Shown piece by piece: positions 36,140-47,700 of a stretch of DNA of 64,000 nt. Numbering within the stretch: position 1 is the first letter of the stretch; each line of letters opens with the position of its first letter. The translations under genes and the position numbers were made by a program. The notes beneath the pieces were generated by a model. The model made no database searches, was not told the origin of the DNA, and saw only the letters and a list, made by a program, of their open reading frames with translations. Source of the stretch: Nepenthes gracilis. Taxonomy: Eukaryota; Streptophyta; Magnoliopsida; Caryophyllales; Nepenthaceae. The stretch is from assembly GCA_033239525.1 (NCBI GenBank), contig BSYO01000028.1, forward strand, positions 12,145,597-12,209,596, written 5' to 3'.

Positions 36140-37174
36140 TGTTGCGTCCCGAGCCCAAGGTTGCCGTACGGACTAGGGAGCCTTCGGATTCCTAAGCGTG
36201 CGGGCGCTCCGGAAGAAGGATCCGGTCTCCGTCCCTGTAAACCTGGACCTGCACAACACAAACAATGAACAAGAGGTGAAGGGTCTGGTAGGATTTCTCC
36301 CACCAAGGCCGCTCCGACGCTCAAGTCAGCAATATTCCCGCAATAAACGGAAATGCGCACGCTAAGGTGGTGCGTGGTGAAAATGCTGAGAAAGCGTGAA
36401 AGTGCTTATGCGATGATGTGGGAAGAGTTTTGAGCAGGTGTTGGAAGGCCTGGCTTCCGTGATGCACCGCAACGGGTGGCTAACTTTCCCGTGATCTCGA
36501 CGGATACGGGGGTATGAGCGAGTCAGCTAGATGAGGCAAAGCTCTGCTGTGACTCGTCTCCCTCGAGCTTTTCGGAAGAAAGGGAGAGAAACGATTGAGG
36601 GCGTCTGATGCTATCTTTTCTTCGGACCGTTGTTTGATCGAAGAGTTCAAGATCCCCGATTTATCGTTCAGTTGATCAAGATCAAGAGAGTTGTTCCGTT
36701 CCGAAAAGAGAGCCCCTTTTCCTGCGGTGAGGGTTTTATACTCCTCACCCCATTGGATTCTCGGGCGCCAAAACGTCCGTTGCCTGGGCTATTGCGCTGC
36801 TGGTCGCTGCCATGGACCGCTGGTCACGCCGGCAGCCTTGCTGCCCGTGCTTGCCTTCACTTTCTTTGGCGTCGTTGACCCACGCCCGATTCTCCCGAGC
36901 GGAGATTGGTTGGCTGCACTGCGAGACGGCGGGGAATCAGCGGCGCGGCTGCGCCAGCCACGCCTCTATTGGCTAGCCTTTCCGCCCTTTTGTCTTGTTC
37001 CCGGCGACGCATTTAATGCGCCGCAGGTTACCGTTGCCTCCTTCCGTTGTGGGCTCGCGCCATTCTTCCCTTGGCTGGGCTAACACTTCCTCGCGGGCCT
37101 CTGATCTTTTCCTGGGCTGCGAACAGCCTCGTGGGCTTGGGCTGTTCTTATGAGCCAGGACATGGGACCCAACA
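36140..37174 (-). repeat. 3' LTR of the Tat element
   Basis: 1035 bp, TGTTGCGTCC...GACCCAACA on the + strand (so TGTTGGGTCC...GGACGCAACA in element sense). Compared with the 5' LTR it differs mainly in short clustered losses or gains of C/G-rich dinucleotides, with few substitutions. The frames inside it are not genes. Confidence 0.9.
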
Positions 37175-37191
37175 CTAGCCCCCCATGCCTG
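37175..37191 (-). other. Polypurine tract of the Tat element
   Basis: In element sense AGGCATGGGGGGCTAG directly precedes the 3' LTR's TGTTGGG. The same string precedes the unrelated-looking LTR at 49908. Confidence 0.8.
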
Positions 37192-37461
37192 GGCTGGCCA
37201 GCGGTCGGGCCTGGCATGTCCATTGGGCCCATACCCACGGCCTCATACCCTTCCTCGTGCCGCGTCATTCTTTGTCGTCTTCCCAATTCGCGCCTTTCCC
37301 AGGGCCAGGGCAGGCTTTTCAGGTGCTGTTGCGACCCGTCACCTCGCCCGGCGAGATTCGCGCGTCTTGGGTTTCGTCTGACTTGCGGATGCTGCTGTTG
37401 CCCGAAAGACGTTCACTGGATGCCGTGTCACGCCGGGTGAAGGGATGGCCTGTGTTATATC

Positions 37462-37906
37462 TATAAATAGGGGGTCACTCGGCGAGTGAAGTTCATCCCT
37501 TACCAACAAACGAGAGGCGATGAGGAGATTCGGCTTTTCCCGCCCCTGGTGGGCACTCGAGAAGGAGTCGGATGGACCACTTGCACGCCCGGGTTCCCTG
37601 ACGGAGACCGTTGTAGTCCAAGCCTTGTGGCTTTTTTCCTTTGCTAACGAGAATGGCTCGATCGTCCCGCCGTTGTCATGCGCCTCCTTCTTGGTTGTGG
37701 CTTGGCTGGCTGGGCGGGATTCTTTGACTTCCTCCGAGTATCTTCTCCCGCTTCTGACGGCTTTCGGAGGAGAAGTCTCCGTCGCCCGGGCCGTGTGCGA
37801 CCAGACCATAGAAGGGTGCGAGGTAAGTAGCCCTCCCGGGAAAGCTGGGCTTGACATCGGACTTTCCCGGTTGCTTGACTTGATGCTTCTGTACCCGGTG
37901 GATTGA
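37462..37906 (+). pseudogene. Possible antisense unit 1 (TATAAATA plus ATG)
   Basis: TATAAATA at 37462-37469 lies 51 bp before an ATG at 37520 that opens a 128-codon frame. The predicted protein has no recognisable family. Unlike the two units further on, there is no G-box, so this may be a coincidental or decayed unit. It lies just inside the 3' LTR, antisense to gag-pol. Confidence 0.35.
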
Positions 37907-38333
37907 ATTCTGGAGACTCCCACCGGGGGATGCTCCCTGCTTCCTGCCCAGTTCGCCCGGTGCAATTCCGACTGGTTCTGCCGCCGTCGTTCGCCGGGCT
38001 CTCCTAGGGCTTCGCGAGGGAGACATACCGGGCTTCGCACTACAGTTTTCTCTTTCTCGCAGCTTCATGGTTGCGGTCCTTGTACTTTACAAGAAGTATT
38101 TAATAAAAGAAGTAGCCTCTTTTTTTTTTTTTTTTTTGTCCTCAGCTTTTGTCTTTTTCTCCGTAAATGCTTCTCTGTTTCCGGGCGTTTGTCCTGAAGA
38201 TCCACGTGTCGTTCTTTGGGAGCCCACGGGGTTCCCGTCAACCGTCACGTCCCTTGCGCTGCCGGCGCATTTAATCCCTGCGTGCCCACGAGGCGTCATT
38301 CCGTCTTGGAAACGCGCGAGTTTTCAGGGGCCT

Positions 38334-38419
38334 CCACGTGGTGGAATTTGATTGGCTCTTCCTTAAAAGTTTACCGCTCTTTGGGCTTGCCGTTTTTCCA
38401 GGTAACCTGCCTATTTAAA
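38334..38419 (+). promoter_or_regulatory. Antisense promoter module A: G-box and TATA-like box
   Basis: CCACGTGG (38334-38341) followed by TATTTAAA (38412-38419), then an ATG 93 bp downstream (38512). Upstream is a T-run (38121-38136) and GCATTTAATC (about 38267). The same order of parts recurs in module B. Confidence 0.55.
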
Positions 38420-38511
38420 CGCGCCACTTTCTCTGAAATTCGGCACGCCTTTGCACCTAACCATTCATCGGTGGTTCAATCTTCCACCGCGTATTCTCTT
38501 GCTGCGAAGTT

Positions 38512-39085
38512 GATGGAGGGTTCCTCTAGCGACGCTGAGCACTCCTTTCTTGGGTCCGAATCCGGTTCTCATGCTCCCATGTCTTCTGGAGCCCATTCCT
38601 CAGGGGGGGCTCGTTTTGAAACCACGGTTGCCGGCCCCCCTCAGGGCCTGGGAGTTCCTCCGGGTTTCGAGGGGGTCCCACCGCGTCGAGGGCTTTAGCG
38701 ATCGAGCGGAATGGCTGCGAGCACGCGTCGCACACTTAGAGAGGACGCCCGGCTGAGTCGGAGGCCGGGGTTGTGCGGTTGGCGGATGCCAATGTGGGGC
38801 CTTGAGGCCGCATGCGGCACTGAGGAAGAAAAAGAGCAACTTGGCGACGACACCGACCGAGATTCTTTGCCTGCGCGGAAATGAGGGCGATGTTCGGCTT
38901 TGGAGGATATGAGTCGGACTTTGATCGAGATACTTTGATGCCATGAGGCTTTGCAAGAGGCTTGCTTTTTTGGAGGATCAAGCTTCCGCGTGGGTGTCCT
39001 AGATCCTCGTAATCGTCGCGGGACCCAGCGACCGATTGGTGGATTATCCCGTTCAAAGTTCCTCCGGCGATCACCGGAATCGTTG
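38512..39085 (+). pseudogene. Antisense unit A coding region, frameshifted
   Basis: ATG at 38512 starts a Ser/Gly-rich acidic N-terminus (M-E-G-S-S-S-D-A-E-H-S-F-L). The frame is then lost near 38690 and continues in another frame with a possible helical stretch (R-A-E-W-L-R-A-R-V-A-H-L-E) before further breaks; coding-like sequence ends at about 39085. The downstream sequence has GTTGTAACAAAG ... AATGAGAA ... TTTGCATTG, similar to the sequence after unit B. Antisense genes between pol and the 3' LTR are known in Tat elements such as Grande; homology here was not tested. Confidence 0.5.
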
Positions 39086-39387
39086 ATCGTTTTGCCTTCG
39101 TTGTATTTTTCTTTTCTGCTGTTGTAACAAAGTTGTTTCTTAGTAATGAGAACGGGCTCTTTGCATTGTCTCTTTGTCTCGTCTCTTTGGGTTTCTCGTT
39201 TTGTGGCGATTTCTCTCTTTTTTTTTTTTTTTTGATGCACGTCGGGCGCGCTTTGCCGTCGTAATCCCGCATTTAATGCGGCGGCGCGGCGTGTCCCCCT
39301 AGCACAGGCTGCTGAGGGTTGCGTCCGGTGCTGGCGCCTAGCCATCATTGCCATCGATTGAGGGTTCGTGGTGCGCCCGAGATGCCG

Positions 39388-39458
39388 CCACGTGTTTACA
39401 TCTCTGAGGCGGCGGCGTTTCGATTTCCGCCTCATGGTTTTGGCGTTGCCTATTTAAG
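39388..39458 (+). promoter_or_regulatory. Antisense promoter module B: G-box and TATA-like box
   Basis: CCACGTG (39388-39394) followed by TATTTAAG (39451-39458) and an ATG 75 bp downstream (39533). As in module A, a T-run (39216-39231) and GCATTTAATGCG (about 39270) precede it. The duplicated order argues for a copied promoter. Confidence 0.55.
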
Positions 39459-39532
39459 CCCAGACGTGAATCTCCCTCACTTCCTTCCTCGACTTTCCCT
39501 TCTGGTTTATACTTGCGATCGTTGAGTCACCA

Positions 39533-41608
39533 ATGGCTTCGACAGGCGGGAACTTCTTCCTCCTCCCAATTCTCCCGAACCGTACGCCCACGGTGTTCGC
39601 AACACCCAGTCGATCTTGGTAGGCGGACATTGCCTCCCTTAGGGTGGATTCGTGATCCCAGTAATTGATTTCCCGAGTTCTGGTCCTCGGGACCAGGCGC
39701 ACGCCCCACACGACGGTTTCTTCACGGTCTCACGAGTATCATTTGAAGGGAGGTCTCCGTGTTCTGCGCCTTTGCTTGCTACACGCGATAGTCGGCGCGA
39801 TGGGCGTTCCCTTGGCAAGGCTCCATCCCAATGCCTTGCGCTATCTAGTTTCTCTGTGTCTTCGCCACCATGCACCAGGTGTTCCTTCGATGCGAAGGCG
39901 GCTAGGGTAGTTTTCGGGCCTCGGAGTCGGAGGAGTGGATATCTCTTACCCCAGTCGGAGTTCGACTTGAGCGGCACAAACCACGACTCCGTGAAGGGAT
40001 GGAAAGAGCGTTTCTTCTTTTGGAAGTACCCTTTGAGCACGAGCTTCCAAGGCGTGGGGCCCGATCTCGGACTTCTTCCGGGACAAGCCCACCGAGGAGG
40101 ACATTGCAGAGGCTTCGAAGCTGATTTCCACCATTCATGCTGAGGAACAGAACTTCAAAGATCGGGGCCACTACCTTACCTCCGTGATGTTCGAGATCGC
40201 GAGATGGGGACCCCCCGCTGGCTGGGCGGTGGCAAGGCCAGGCAAGGGTGGTCCTGGGGATTCGGGAGCTCCGCGGCCGCCGGTCGAGACTGAGGCGGAG
40301 AGCTGTTCTCTGTTGCGTTCCTCAAGTGATGACGAGGACGCTGCGGCCACTAAAAAGATTGAGGAGGCTGGAAAGACTTCCTGAGGAGTCGAAGAGAGAC
40401 GAGTCGCCGGTCCTACTGCGGCAAAACCGGCCCCGAAGAGAGCGGCCAGGGCTCGCCGCCAGAGGGAAACTGCCGCACTCTCGTCGACTTCGACCGCGGC
40501 TCCAGCCGCTCGCGAAGTCTGCGAGGTCGAGTCTCTACCTGCTGGGGATCCGCCCACTGGCGACGTCGCTGGGGTGTTGAGTGACGTTGTCGTTCTTGAG
40601 ATCCCAGAGAGTCCAGTTGCTACCGTGTTTGAGCCGGCACCAGAGGCTCAATACTTTGTGAGGCCGCCTGCGATTCTTGTTGTGCCCATTTCCGCTTATG
40701 GGCCTCCTGAAGTTCTGGCTGCACCTTCAGAGGCTGGGACCGCTCCCGCTGCTATTCCGGAGCAGGCCGACGAAGGGGAGCCGGGCGCCCCGCGGCGAGC
40801 CCCAGAGTTCTGCGGCTGCCCGGCCTTCCCGGTCGGTTCTCCTCATGCGATCGGGAGGCGAGCCCCCGGTGGCTTCTTTAGATGAGTCGGCGCGGGCGGC
40901 TGTTCGGTGGTTGGTGGCGTCCTGCGGTGCCGCGGTTCGGAGCCGGCGAAGGGGCGGCGGGGCGTCCTCGGCAAGCGAGCTCCTCTGGCCAGTCGGCCTT
41001 CCCGCCAGACCCTCCCCATGTTGTTGAGGAAGTTGAGCCCAGGAGAGAGGCTCTCTGTGCGATTTCACACGCGCTTCATGCGCGGCGAACATCTTTTGAT
41101 GCAGTTGTCTCATTGGACTTCTTCCTTTCTTTGTCCATTTTGGTCATGCTTCTAACTTTCCTTCAACGCGAGGCTCCCGACAATCTGTCCCCCTCGAGGT
41201 GCGCGGCCCGACTCTTTCCGCGGCAGCCTTGAGCGGATCATCGTTGGCCAGGCACCATCTCGCCGCGGCGGTCGCTCGAGATCGCATCCCTCATCCGAGG
41301 AGGTTGGGCAGGCTGCGGCGGAGAGTGGCCTGATTGGAGGGCCTTCTTTCTGCAGCGGAGGACAGGATCAGTGGGCTAGTCGTAGACGCGGTCGGACAGC
41401 ACTCCCCTTCAGAGTGGCGGTCGGCGATGGATACTCGCTTTTGGGACGGTATCCGCTTGTGCCGCAGGATCGTCTCCCTGGCGGCTCCTCACGTCCCAGC
41501 CGGCATCCTTCATCCAGGAAACGCCGGGGTAGGAGCGTCGCGCGCCGAAGAGGCGTTCCCAGGAAGCGGGCCCGTCGAGTCCTGCTGATTAGCTTCTGTC
41601 GCCGTTAA
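39533..41608 (+). pseudogene. Antisense unit B coding region, long but frameshifted
   Basis: ATG at 39533 (M-A-S-T-G-G-N-F-F-L-L-P) opens a frame that ends near 39610. Coding-like stretches then follow in changing frames up to a stop at about 41608: E-E-D-I-A-E-A-S-K-L-I-S-T-I-H-A-E near 40100 (helical, charged), a Pro/Glu-rich middle (40574-40885) and a very basic C-terminus (S-R-K-R-R-G-R x(3) R-R-R), which could be a nuclear localisation or nucleic-acid-binding tail. About 690 codons if intact. The function is unknown. High GC and lack of a uniform frame point to indels. A 3'-UTR-like block follows at 41610-41690. Confidence 0.5.
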
Positions 41609-42613
41609 GTTTCGAGTTCAGTTTCTGTTGTTGTATCATGTCCGTCGCTTGTATAACGTCTGCATAAATGAGAAGCTTTTGCTTGCATTCCGCGTCCATG
41701 CTTTCCTCATCATATAGTGTTGTTCGCCTTTTGCTTCGCTTTACTTGTTGGATCATGCTTCGTGCTTGAGTGCCGGGCCCTTTGGAGCCATTTTGATCAA
41801 GGCCCTATACAGGCGCCTTCTTGCGTGGTGCTCGTCCTTCGTAAGAGGATGTCATCACAGCTCACACGTTTGGGGAGCTCGATCCGGTAAAGCGGATGTC
41901 GTTGCCAAGCCCCTGGAGCCTCTGCGAGGGCTAGCGCAGCGGTCAGGCCGCGTTAACCGGACTCCTGGGTCTAGGCCTCGGTCGCGTATAATTGCGGGAG
42001 GTGTGTTGCTCCTGCTCAAAGCGTTATGAACACCGAGTTGAGGTCCTAGCCCACGACCATGGTAGACTGAGGGTGCTCTCTTCTGTTGAAGAAGGTCGCC
42101 GCACGCCTGCGATTCTTTGCCCTCTAAGGTTTTGTTGGCCATAGAGGGGGGGTCCCAAGGAGCCCCCAGGCCTTTTGCTTTGACCGCGCGGGTCGTTGGC
42201 GTTTAGCCTTTGTGATGGATCGCACGGATCTGTGTCTCGGCCATGGTGGGCGCCTCCCGGGCTGACTAGCGGGGGCCGTGATGAGTAAGGCCGTCCCCGG
42301 GTCACATGGCGCGAGAACGGAGTCTGAGGCAGTGCTGCTCGGACCGTCAGCACCTGGGCCAGGGCGATTTTACGGACGAAACGCTTGTTCTCCCGACTTA
42401 GGGGCGATCTAGGTCGTTTGATTCGGATATGCAATGCATGCCATCAATCCCACGAATGAATATGCAATCGACAATAAGAGCGATATGTTAATCAAAAGGC
42501 GAAAAACATGCTCAAGCATTCATCATGATGTATGCGCGTCGACTTACTGGATCGCCGTGCATCATTGATAATATTTCCTTAAGTTGGCGGCATTCCATGT
42601 CCGTGGGACAAGT
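41609..42613. other. Noncoding part of the Tat element between antisense unit B and integrase
   Basis: Contains GTTGTTGTATCATG and AATGAGAAGCTTTTGC near 41630-41680, similar to the tail of antisense unit A. No protein domain is recognised in the rest. Frames such as 42024-42434 (-) look like shadows in GC-rich DNA. Confidence 0.45.
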
Positions 42614-43577
42614 TTACCGTTGCAGGCGCGCGGCTTGCGCTCCGCTCCGAGGATTGCGGAGACGAAGAGCGGCCCTTCCCATCCGGGAGAGTTTGTTCTG
42701 ACGCGGTCTTTCCCGCCCTCTACGCTCCGGAGGACTAGATCTCAACTTCCCGGTGGGCGTGCCTTCACCCGCTTGTTGTAGTATCGTGCGACTCGCTGCT
42801 GGTAGGCGGCGGTTCGGGCCGCGCGGCATCCCAAACTTAGAGCAAGTCAGACTTTCCCGAGCTTCTACGCGTTGGTAGGCTGGTCGAAGTGTTCGACTCG
42901 CGAGCTTAGCATTCCCACTTCTCACGGGAACCACCGCCTCGACTCCGAAGCAAAGGTTGAAAGGCGTCTCCTTGTTGATTCCCTCGTAGTCGTTCGATGC
43001 GACCATAGCGATGGTAGCTCCTCCACCCAGGAGCCCCCTGCGTCTTCGAGTCGGGTCTTTATCCCATGCAGCAACGTGCGGTTGGTAACTTCGACCTGCC
43101 CGTTGGCCTGCGGGTGCGCCACGGACGTGTGTACCAGCTTGATGCGGAGGTCGCGGCAGTACTTTGTAAAGCGTTTCCCGTGGGTGGGTCCCGTTATCGG
43201 TCACCACAACCTCGGGGATCCCAAGCGGCAACGATGCCTTGGCGGAGGAACTCCGTCGCATTGTGCTCGATGATCTTAGCGAGAGGGCAGCTTCCACCCA
43301 TTTCGTAAAATAGTTGATCTGAAACGATCGAAATTTTCTGTCCATTGCCATTGGAAGTGGACCAGTATGTCGAGCCCCCATTGCGCGACGGCCATGGGGG
43401 CCCGGAGGCAGTGCAGCTTCGGTGTGCGGTTGGTGCGTCATGTTGCCGTGGACACAGCGACTTTCGCATTTGCGGGCGAACTCCATAGCGTCCTTCTTCA
43501 TGGTGGGGCGGTAGAAAGCCTTGCCGCATGGCGTTGAATGCTAGATTTTTCCCTTGACGTCGACCCGCCTGATCCAA
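42614..43577 (-). pseudogene. Tat integrase, frameshifted
   Basis: Integrase of the gypsy type. The piece at 43122-42922 reads A-H-P-Q-A-N-G-Q-V-E-V-T-N-R-T-L-L with the downstream W-V-E-E-L-P segment, and another frame shows V-V-V-T-D-N-G-T for the second catalytic Asp. The zinc-finger part (C-E-S-R-C-V-H) lies near 43470. At least three frame changes. Non-functional as read. Confidence 0.8.
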
Positions 43578-43583
43578 GTGTAC

Positions 43584-44255
43584 TTACGCCCAACGCGTAG
43601 TCGGCCTCCTGCAGGTAAGACATTTCAGGAGGGGAGCTGAGTATCCCCGTCTGTACAGCCTTCCGTTCAGAATCGTGTACCATCCGACCGTTTTCTTAAC
43701 TCGCTTGGCATCGTTGGCGTCCTCCGGCAAGGTTCCCTCAGCCAGGAACCGTATGTACGGCGTCATCCAGTTATCCCCCGTGTCGATCTGCATTACTTCT
43801 TTGTCCTCGGCGTCGATGCTGGGTGCGTTTAGGACCTCCCTGGGCTCCCTCGCGTACTGCTCCGCGGTTCTGGCGGCCGCGTCCCGGGCCAGCCGGTCAG
43901 CACGTTCGTTATCCGACCTCGGGATATGCTCGATCTCAAATTGACCGAACTCAGGGATCAGGGTTCTTACTTTCGCCAGATACCTCACTAATTGTGGGTT
44001 CGCGGCTTCGAAGTTCCCGTTCACCTGATTGACCACGAGCTCAGAATCACTACGCACGACCAGCGACCGCGCGGAACACTCCTCGCCAATCGCGAGGCCC
44101 GCAAGGAGGGCTTCATATTCTGCGGCGTTGTTCGTGGCCGGGAAGGCCAGTGTAGCAGGTATGTGATCTCCATGCCTTGGGCGTCCTTAGCACGACACCG
44201 GCTCCATTTGCTGCTGGGTTGACGATCCGTCTACGTTGAGGTCCATACGGCGAGA
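43584..44255 (-). pseudogene. Second (archaeal-type) RNase H of the Tat element
   Basis: From 44255: V-D-G-S-S-T, then N-A-A-E-Y-E-A-L-L-A-G-L, then R-S-D-S-E-L-V-V-N-Q-V-N-G and I-P-R-S-D-N-E-R-A-D-R-L-A. The D-E-D catalytic residues of an RNase H fold are visible. The later part (43584-43900) leads into the integrase. A frameshift separates the first motif from the 157-codon frame at 44057-43584. An additional RNase H of this kind is diagnostic for Tat elements. Confidence 0.85.
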
Positions 44256-44399
44256 TCGCCGTCCGTCATCTTCTCGGATTGCTATCCTCTGCTTGCTCTG
44301 GCGTTGCCGCCCGACAATGAAGTCCGCTAGAGCTTGCCCTTTCCACGGCCCGGTCGCGGTCGGAACTCAGTCGAACTCCCAAGCTCGACACCCACTTGA

Positions 44400-44860
44400 C
44401 CAGCCCGGCCGGACGTCTGCAGCCTGCAAAATCGTCTTCAACGGCTGATCGTTAACACGATGATCGGTGTATTTGGAAATAGGGTCGCGACTTAGTGCGC
44501 ATAGGCAGTGCGGCGCCATCTTTTCGGTAGCGGATAACGGGCTTCGTCCGTCGGCACCCGGCTCACGTAGTACACGGTTCTTTGCTTGTCTTCATGTTCC
44601 CGACTAACATGGAGCCGAGGCGGAAGGCGGCGTTGCTAGGTACGAGGTAGAGATCTTCTCCTTCGCACGGTGAGCTCAAGGCCAGCGGCGCGGAGAGATA
44701 GGTCTTGATTCCACTGGCAGCTTCGTCGCATTCTCCATTCCATTTGAACCCGTGTGACTTGGTGCCCCTTAGCGCCTTGAAGAAAGGCAAGTATTTCTCG
44801 GCTGACTTGGCCAGGAACCGTGAGAGGGCAGCTATCCGCCCTGTCGCCTTTCACGGACTT
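44400..44860 (-). pseudogene. Gypsy RNase H domain of the Tat element
   Basis: Frame 44790-44563 shows F-F-K-A-L-R-G, F-K-W-N x-E-C-D, Y-L-S-A-P and the G-E-D-L-Y-L-V motif that opens gypsy RNase H. It lies between RT and the second RNase H, as expected. Further frames are broken. Confidence 0.75.
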
Positions 44861-44887
44861 CCTTTGTTATGTGACGCGGAGGTTGGA

Positions 44888-45660
44888 TCAGTATTGCCTT
44901 GATCTTCTCGGATTGGCTTCTATTCCGCGCTGGGATACAATGAAGCCTAAGAATTTTCCAGATGTCACCCCGAACGCGCATTTGGCCGGGTTGAGCTTCA
45001 TCCCATGCCGTCGGAGGATTTGGAAGGTCTCGTCGAGGTCGTCGACGTGGTGGCTTGCGACCCTACTTTTTACGAGCATATCGTCGACGTACACCTCCAC
45101 ATTCCGCCCGATCTGAGCTGCAAACATTTTGTTTACGAGGCGGTAAGTTGCTTTGCATTTTTGAGACCAAAGGGCATCATTTTGTAGCAATATGTCCCAC
45201 AGTGCTGTCATGAACAGTGTGCTCCTCGTCCTCTGGTCCATCCGGATCTGGTTTGTATCCGAGTGCGCGTCCATGAAGCTCAGCGGTTCGTGCCCGGATG
45301 TGGAGTCTACGAGGTGATCAATCCTTGGGAGCGGAAAAAGGCTGTCCTTGGGGCAAGCCTTGTTCACGTCCGTGAAGTCGGCGCACATCCGCCACTTGCC
45401 ATTGCTCTTTTTACCCCGCCACGGCGTTGGGCAGCCACTCCCGGTATTGGACTTCCACTGATGAATCCGGGCGTCGAGAGCCTCTTCACTTCTTCCCTAA
45501 TGGCGACCAACTTCTCGAGCGGAGTGGTTCCTCCGCTTGCCCGTCGGGTTTTGGCTCGCGTCAAGGCCTGCTTGTGGACTATGACCTCGGCCGATATCCG
45601 GGCATGTCGTGAGCCCCATGCAAACACATCGGAGTTGGTCCGTAGGAAGGTAATTAACTG
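44888..45660 (-). pseudogene. Reverse transcriptase of the Tat element
   Basis: R/M-C-A-D-F-T-D-V-N-K-A-C-P-K-D-S, L-P-R-I-D-x-L-V-D and the catalytic Y-V-D-D-M-L-V-K-S are all in one 166-codon frame; the F-L-G-F-I-V-S-x-R-G-I-E-A-N-P segment follows. The expected D-A-x-S-G-Y and P-F-G-L-K-N-A motifs are damaged by local frameshifts and substitutions. The fingers region lies upstream to about 45660. Confidence 0.85.
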
Positions 45661-45860
45661 TCGCGATCTGCGCGGCTGAAGGGATTTCCTATCTTTGGCC
45701 TTTTCGTTGCGGATCCGAGGGATCGAGCGGAATCGCCTCGATTTCCTCCCCGATCGGGCTGTTGGAGCGACGTCTCGTCGCGGAGGTCAGTCTTCACTTG
45801 GTCCCTATGCGCCATAGGACTGATTTGGGACGGGTAGCATGTCCGCCCCATTTCTTGGTC

Positions 45861-46400
45861 TCAGAGAACTTCTCCCACTCCCGAGGGGTGGGAAATTTTA
45901 CCTTCAGTGCGGGATGGATGTAAACGGCCGAAGGCGTAAGGAAAGGTTTCTTTGAGTATGGCGTTGTAGACAGACGGAAGGTCGGCGGCGAGCAACGCCA
46001 ACTCGCGCGTCGTAGAACGCGGGTGGGTCCCCATCGTGACCTCGAGTCGTATAATCCCTTGCACTGGTACAGGCTCGTTGTCCAAGCCGTATAGCGGTCC
46101 GTTTGCTGCCTTCATTTGGCTACGTTTTAGTCCCGTTTGGTGAGCGCGGTAAGATACGATAAATTTTGTGAGCTTCCATTATCAATGAAGACCCGTTTGG
46201 TTGGTAGTCATCACCACCCCGGCGAGGGCCGTCTGAGGGATCAGCATGGGGGAAGTTACATGTGCCATGTCTTCGCTGCTAAAGCTAATGACATCATTCC
46301 TAACCCCTAACTTCGCCCGCTTACTACTGGAAGCTACCTCTGGCGGTCCACGCCTGGTGTTTGCAGCGTCGGCGGAAGAGATCATGTGGACTATGCCGGC
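45861..46400 (-). pseudogene. Protease region of the Tat element
   Basis: Near 46175 the sequence reads V-F-I-D-N-G-S-S, the active-site D-x-G-S-S of Tat-type aspartic proteases. The flap/C-terminal part (L-Y-G-L-D-N-E-P-V-P-V-Q-G-I-I-R-L, P-S-V-Y-N-A-I-L) is in another frame at 46115-45861. A partial copy occurs at 50569-50800. Confidence 0.75.
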
Positions 46401-46599
46401 TGCTGTGCGGGCCCTTGGCGGATCGCTGGGTTCTCCGTCAGAGGGAGCGGGTTCTTACCCCGAGCCTTTCACGAATCGCTTCAAGTGTCCCCGCCGGATC
46501 AGATCTTCGATCTCCTGCTGCAGGGTGCGGCAGTTCTCAGTCGAGTGTCCCAGGCAGGCGATGAATGCGCGATGCCCGTCATGCAGTCATTGGCCCGGG

Positions 46600-47700
46600 A
46601 CCCTTGGGTGTCTTTGGCCACTTGAAGAACCTTTCATCCTGGATCTGCATCAGGATGTTCGTGCGGCTATCGTTCAGCGGAGTCAAAGAGGCCCTGCTGT
46701 AATCCTTCTTAGGCCCCGGTGGGGGCCGCTGCTGCTTTCGGCGCTCCGTGAAGCGCTGTCGCCCGTCCCTCTTTCTTCCACCGAAGCTGCGGGAGGTCTC
46801 GGGGCGATCCGTCCGCTCGGGAGTTTTGCCTCATTGGCCTCTTCGGCCGTGATGTACGCCGGGCAATGGTCTCGCCTCCCCGAAAGTCTGGTCTTTGGTG
46901 CGATAGGTGTTTGAAGAAGTCCCCGCCGCGAGTGGCGGCAGAGGCGTTGAGCTTGATTCGTCGGAGAGGTGCGGGATCCGCCGTGCTTCAGTGATGAAAC
47001 GGTCCAGGAACCGCTTCAGGCTTTCATCCGTCCTCTGGCGGAGGCGGACTAGGTGCCATGGTTGCCTCTCCTCCCCTTTCTTTGAGGCGAATCTTTCGGG
47101 AAGGCTGTCGCGAGCTCGTCGAACGAGCATATGGAGTTCGGGGGGAGGCCATGGAACCAGAGTAGCGCGTCGCCCCTAAGGGTGACGGGGAAGCTCTGAC
47201 ACATCAGGGCCTCGCTTGCCCCTTGTAGAGAGAGGTGGGTGCGGAAGCAGTTGAGATGGTCCATGGGATCCTTGCTTCCGTCGTATCCCTCCATGGCCAG
47301 GCATTACGAACTTGCTCGGCAATGGTTTGCGTTCGCGCAGTCCGTGGCGAAGGGGAACCTACGGAGATCGGCGGAGGAGGGTGTGGGCTTCTCCTTATGC
47401 AGGGTGTCCCACAACACCTTGACTTTCTCTTCCATCGAAGGATCCGTATAGCCCCTTCGCGCGTTGAGGACATCGCGGAGCTCCGTATTCCCCCGGGGGT
47501 TCGTCTGAGCTTGTCGGGGGTGGCGGCTCTCTGCGTGGGAGGCGCGCTCCCCATTGGAGCCCGCGGCTGGTGGCCTCCTGTCGCCACGCGAGTTGCGGGG
47601 GTCGCGCCCTTCTGGGCTGTCCTCCCTGTCGTCATCGGCGGCGGCTTTCCGCCTCGTGCAGCCGTCTCAGGTGCGGCTGGGGCGGACCTGCGTGGTCGAG
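46600..47700 (-). pseudogene. Gag of the Tat element, frameshifted
   Basis: Frame 47294-47049 reads Y-D-G-S-K-D-P-M-D-H-L-N-C-F-R and L-W-F-H-G-L-P-P-N-S-I, the retrotransposon gag core; R-Q-R-T-D-E-S-L-K-R-F-L-D-R-F follows in the frame at 47130-46831. The N-terminal Arg/Pro-rich part extends to about 47700. The second copy of this region lies at about 51100-52420. Confidence 0.8.

Noticed and set aside
36140..37174. Several 80-130 codon frames in the LTR
   Set aside because: The same frames are broken in the sister LTRs at 48033 and 52519, so they are not conserved coding regions.
37339..38040. 233-codon - strand frame just inside the 3' LTR
   Set aside because: High GC lengthens random frames here; the composition is low in hydrophobic residues, no domain is visible, and it opposes the TATA/ATG unit at 37462.
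38695..39435. 246-codon - strand frame
   Set aside because: Arg/Lys/Ser-rich translation that runs straight across promoter module B and a T-run; no family features.
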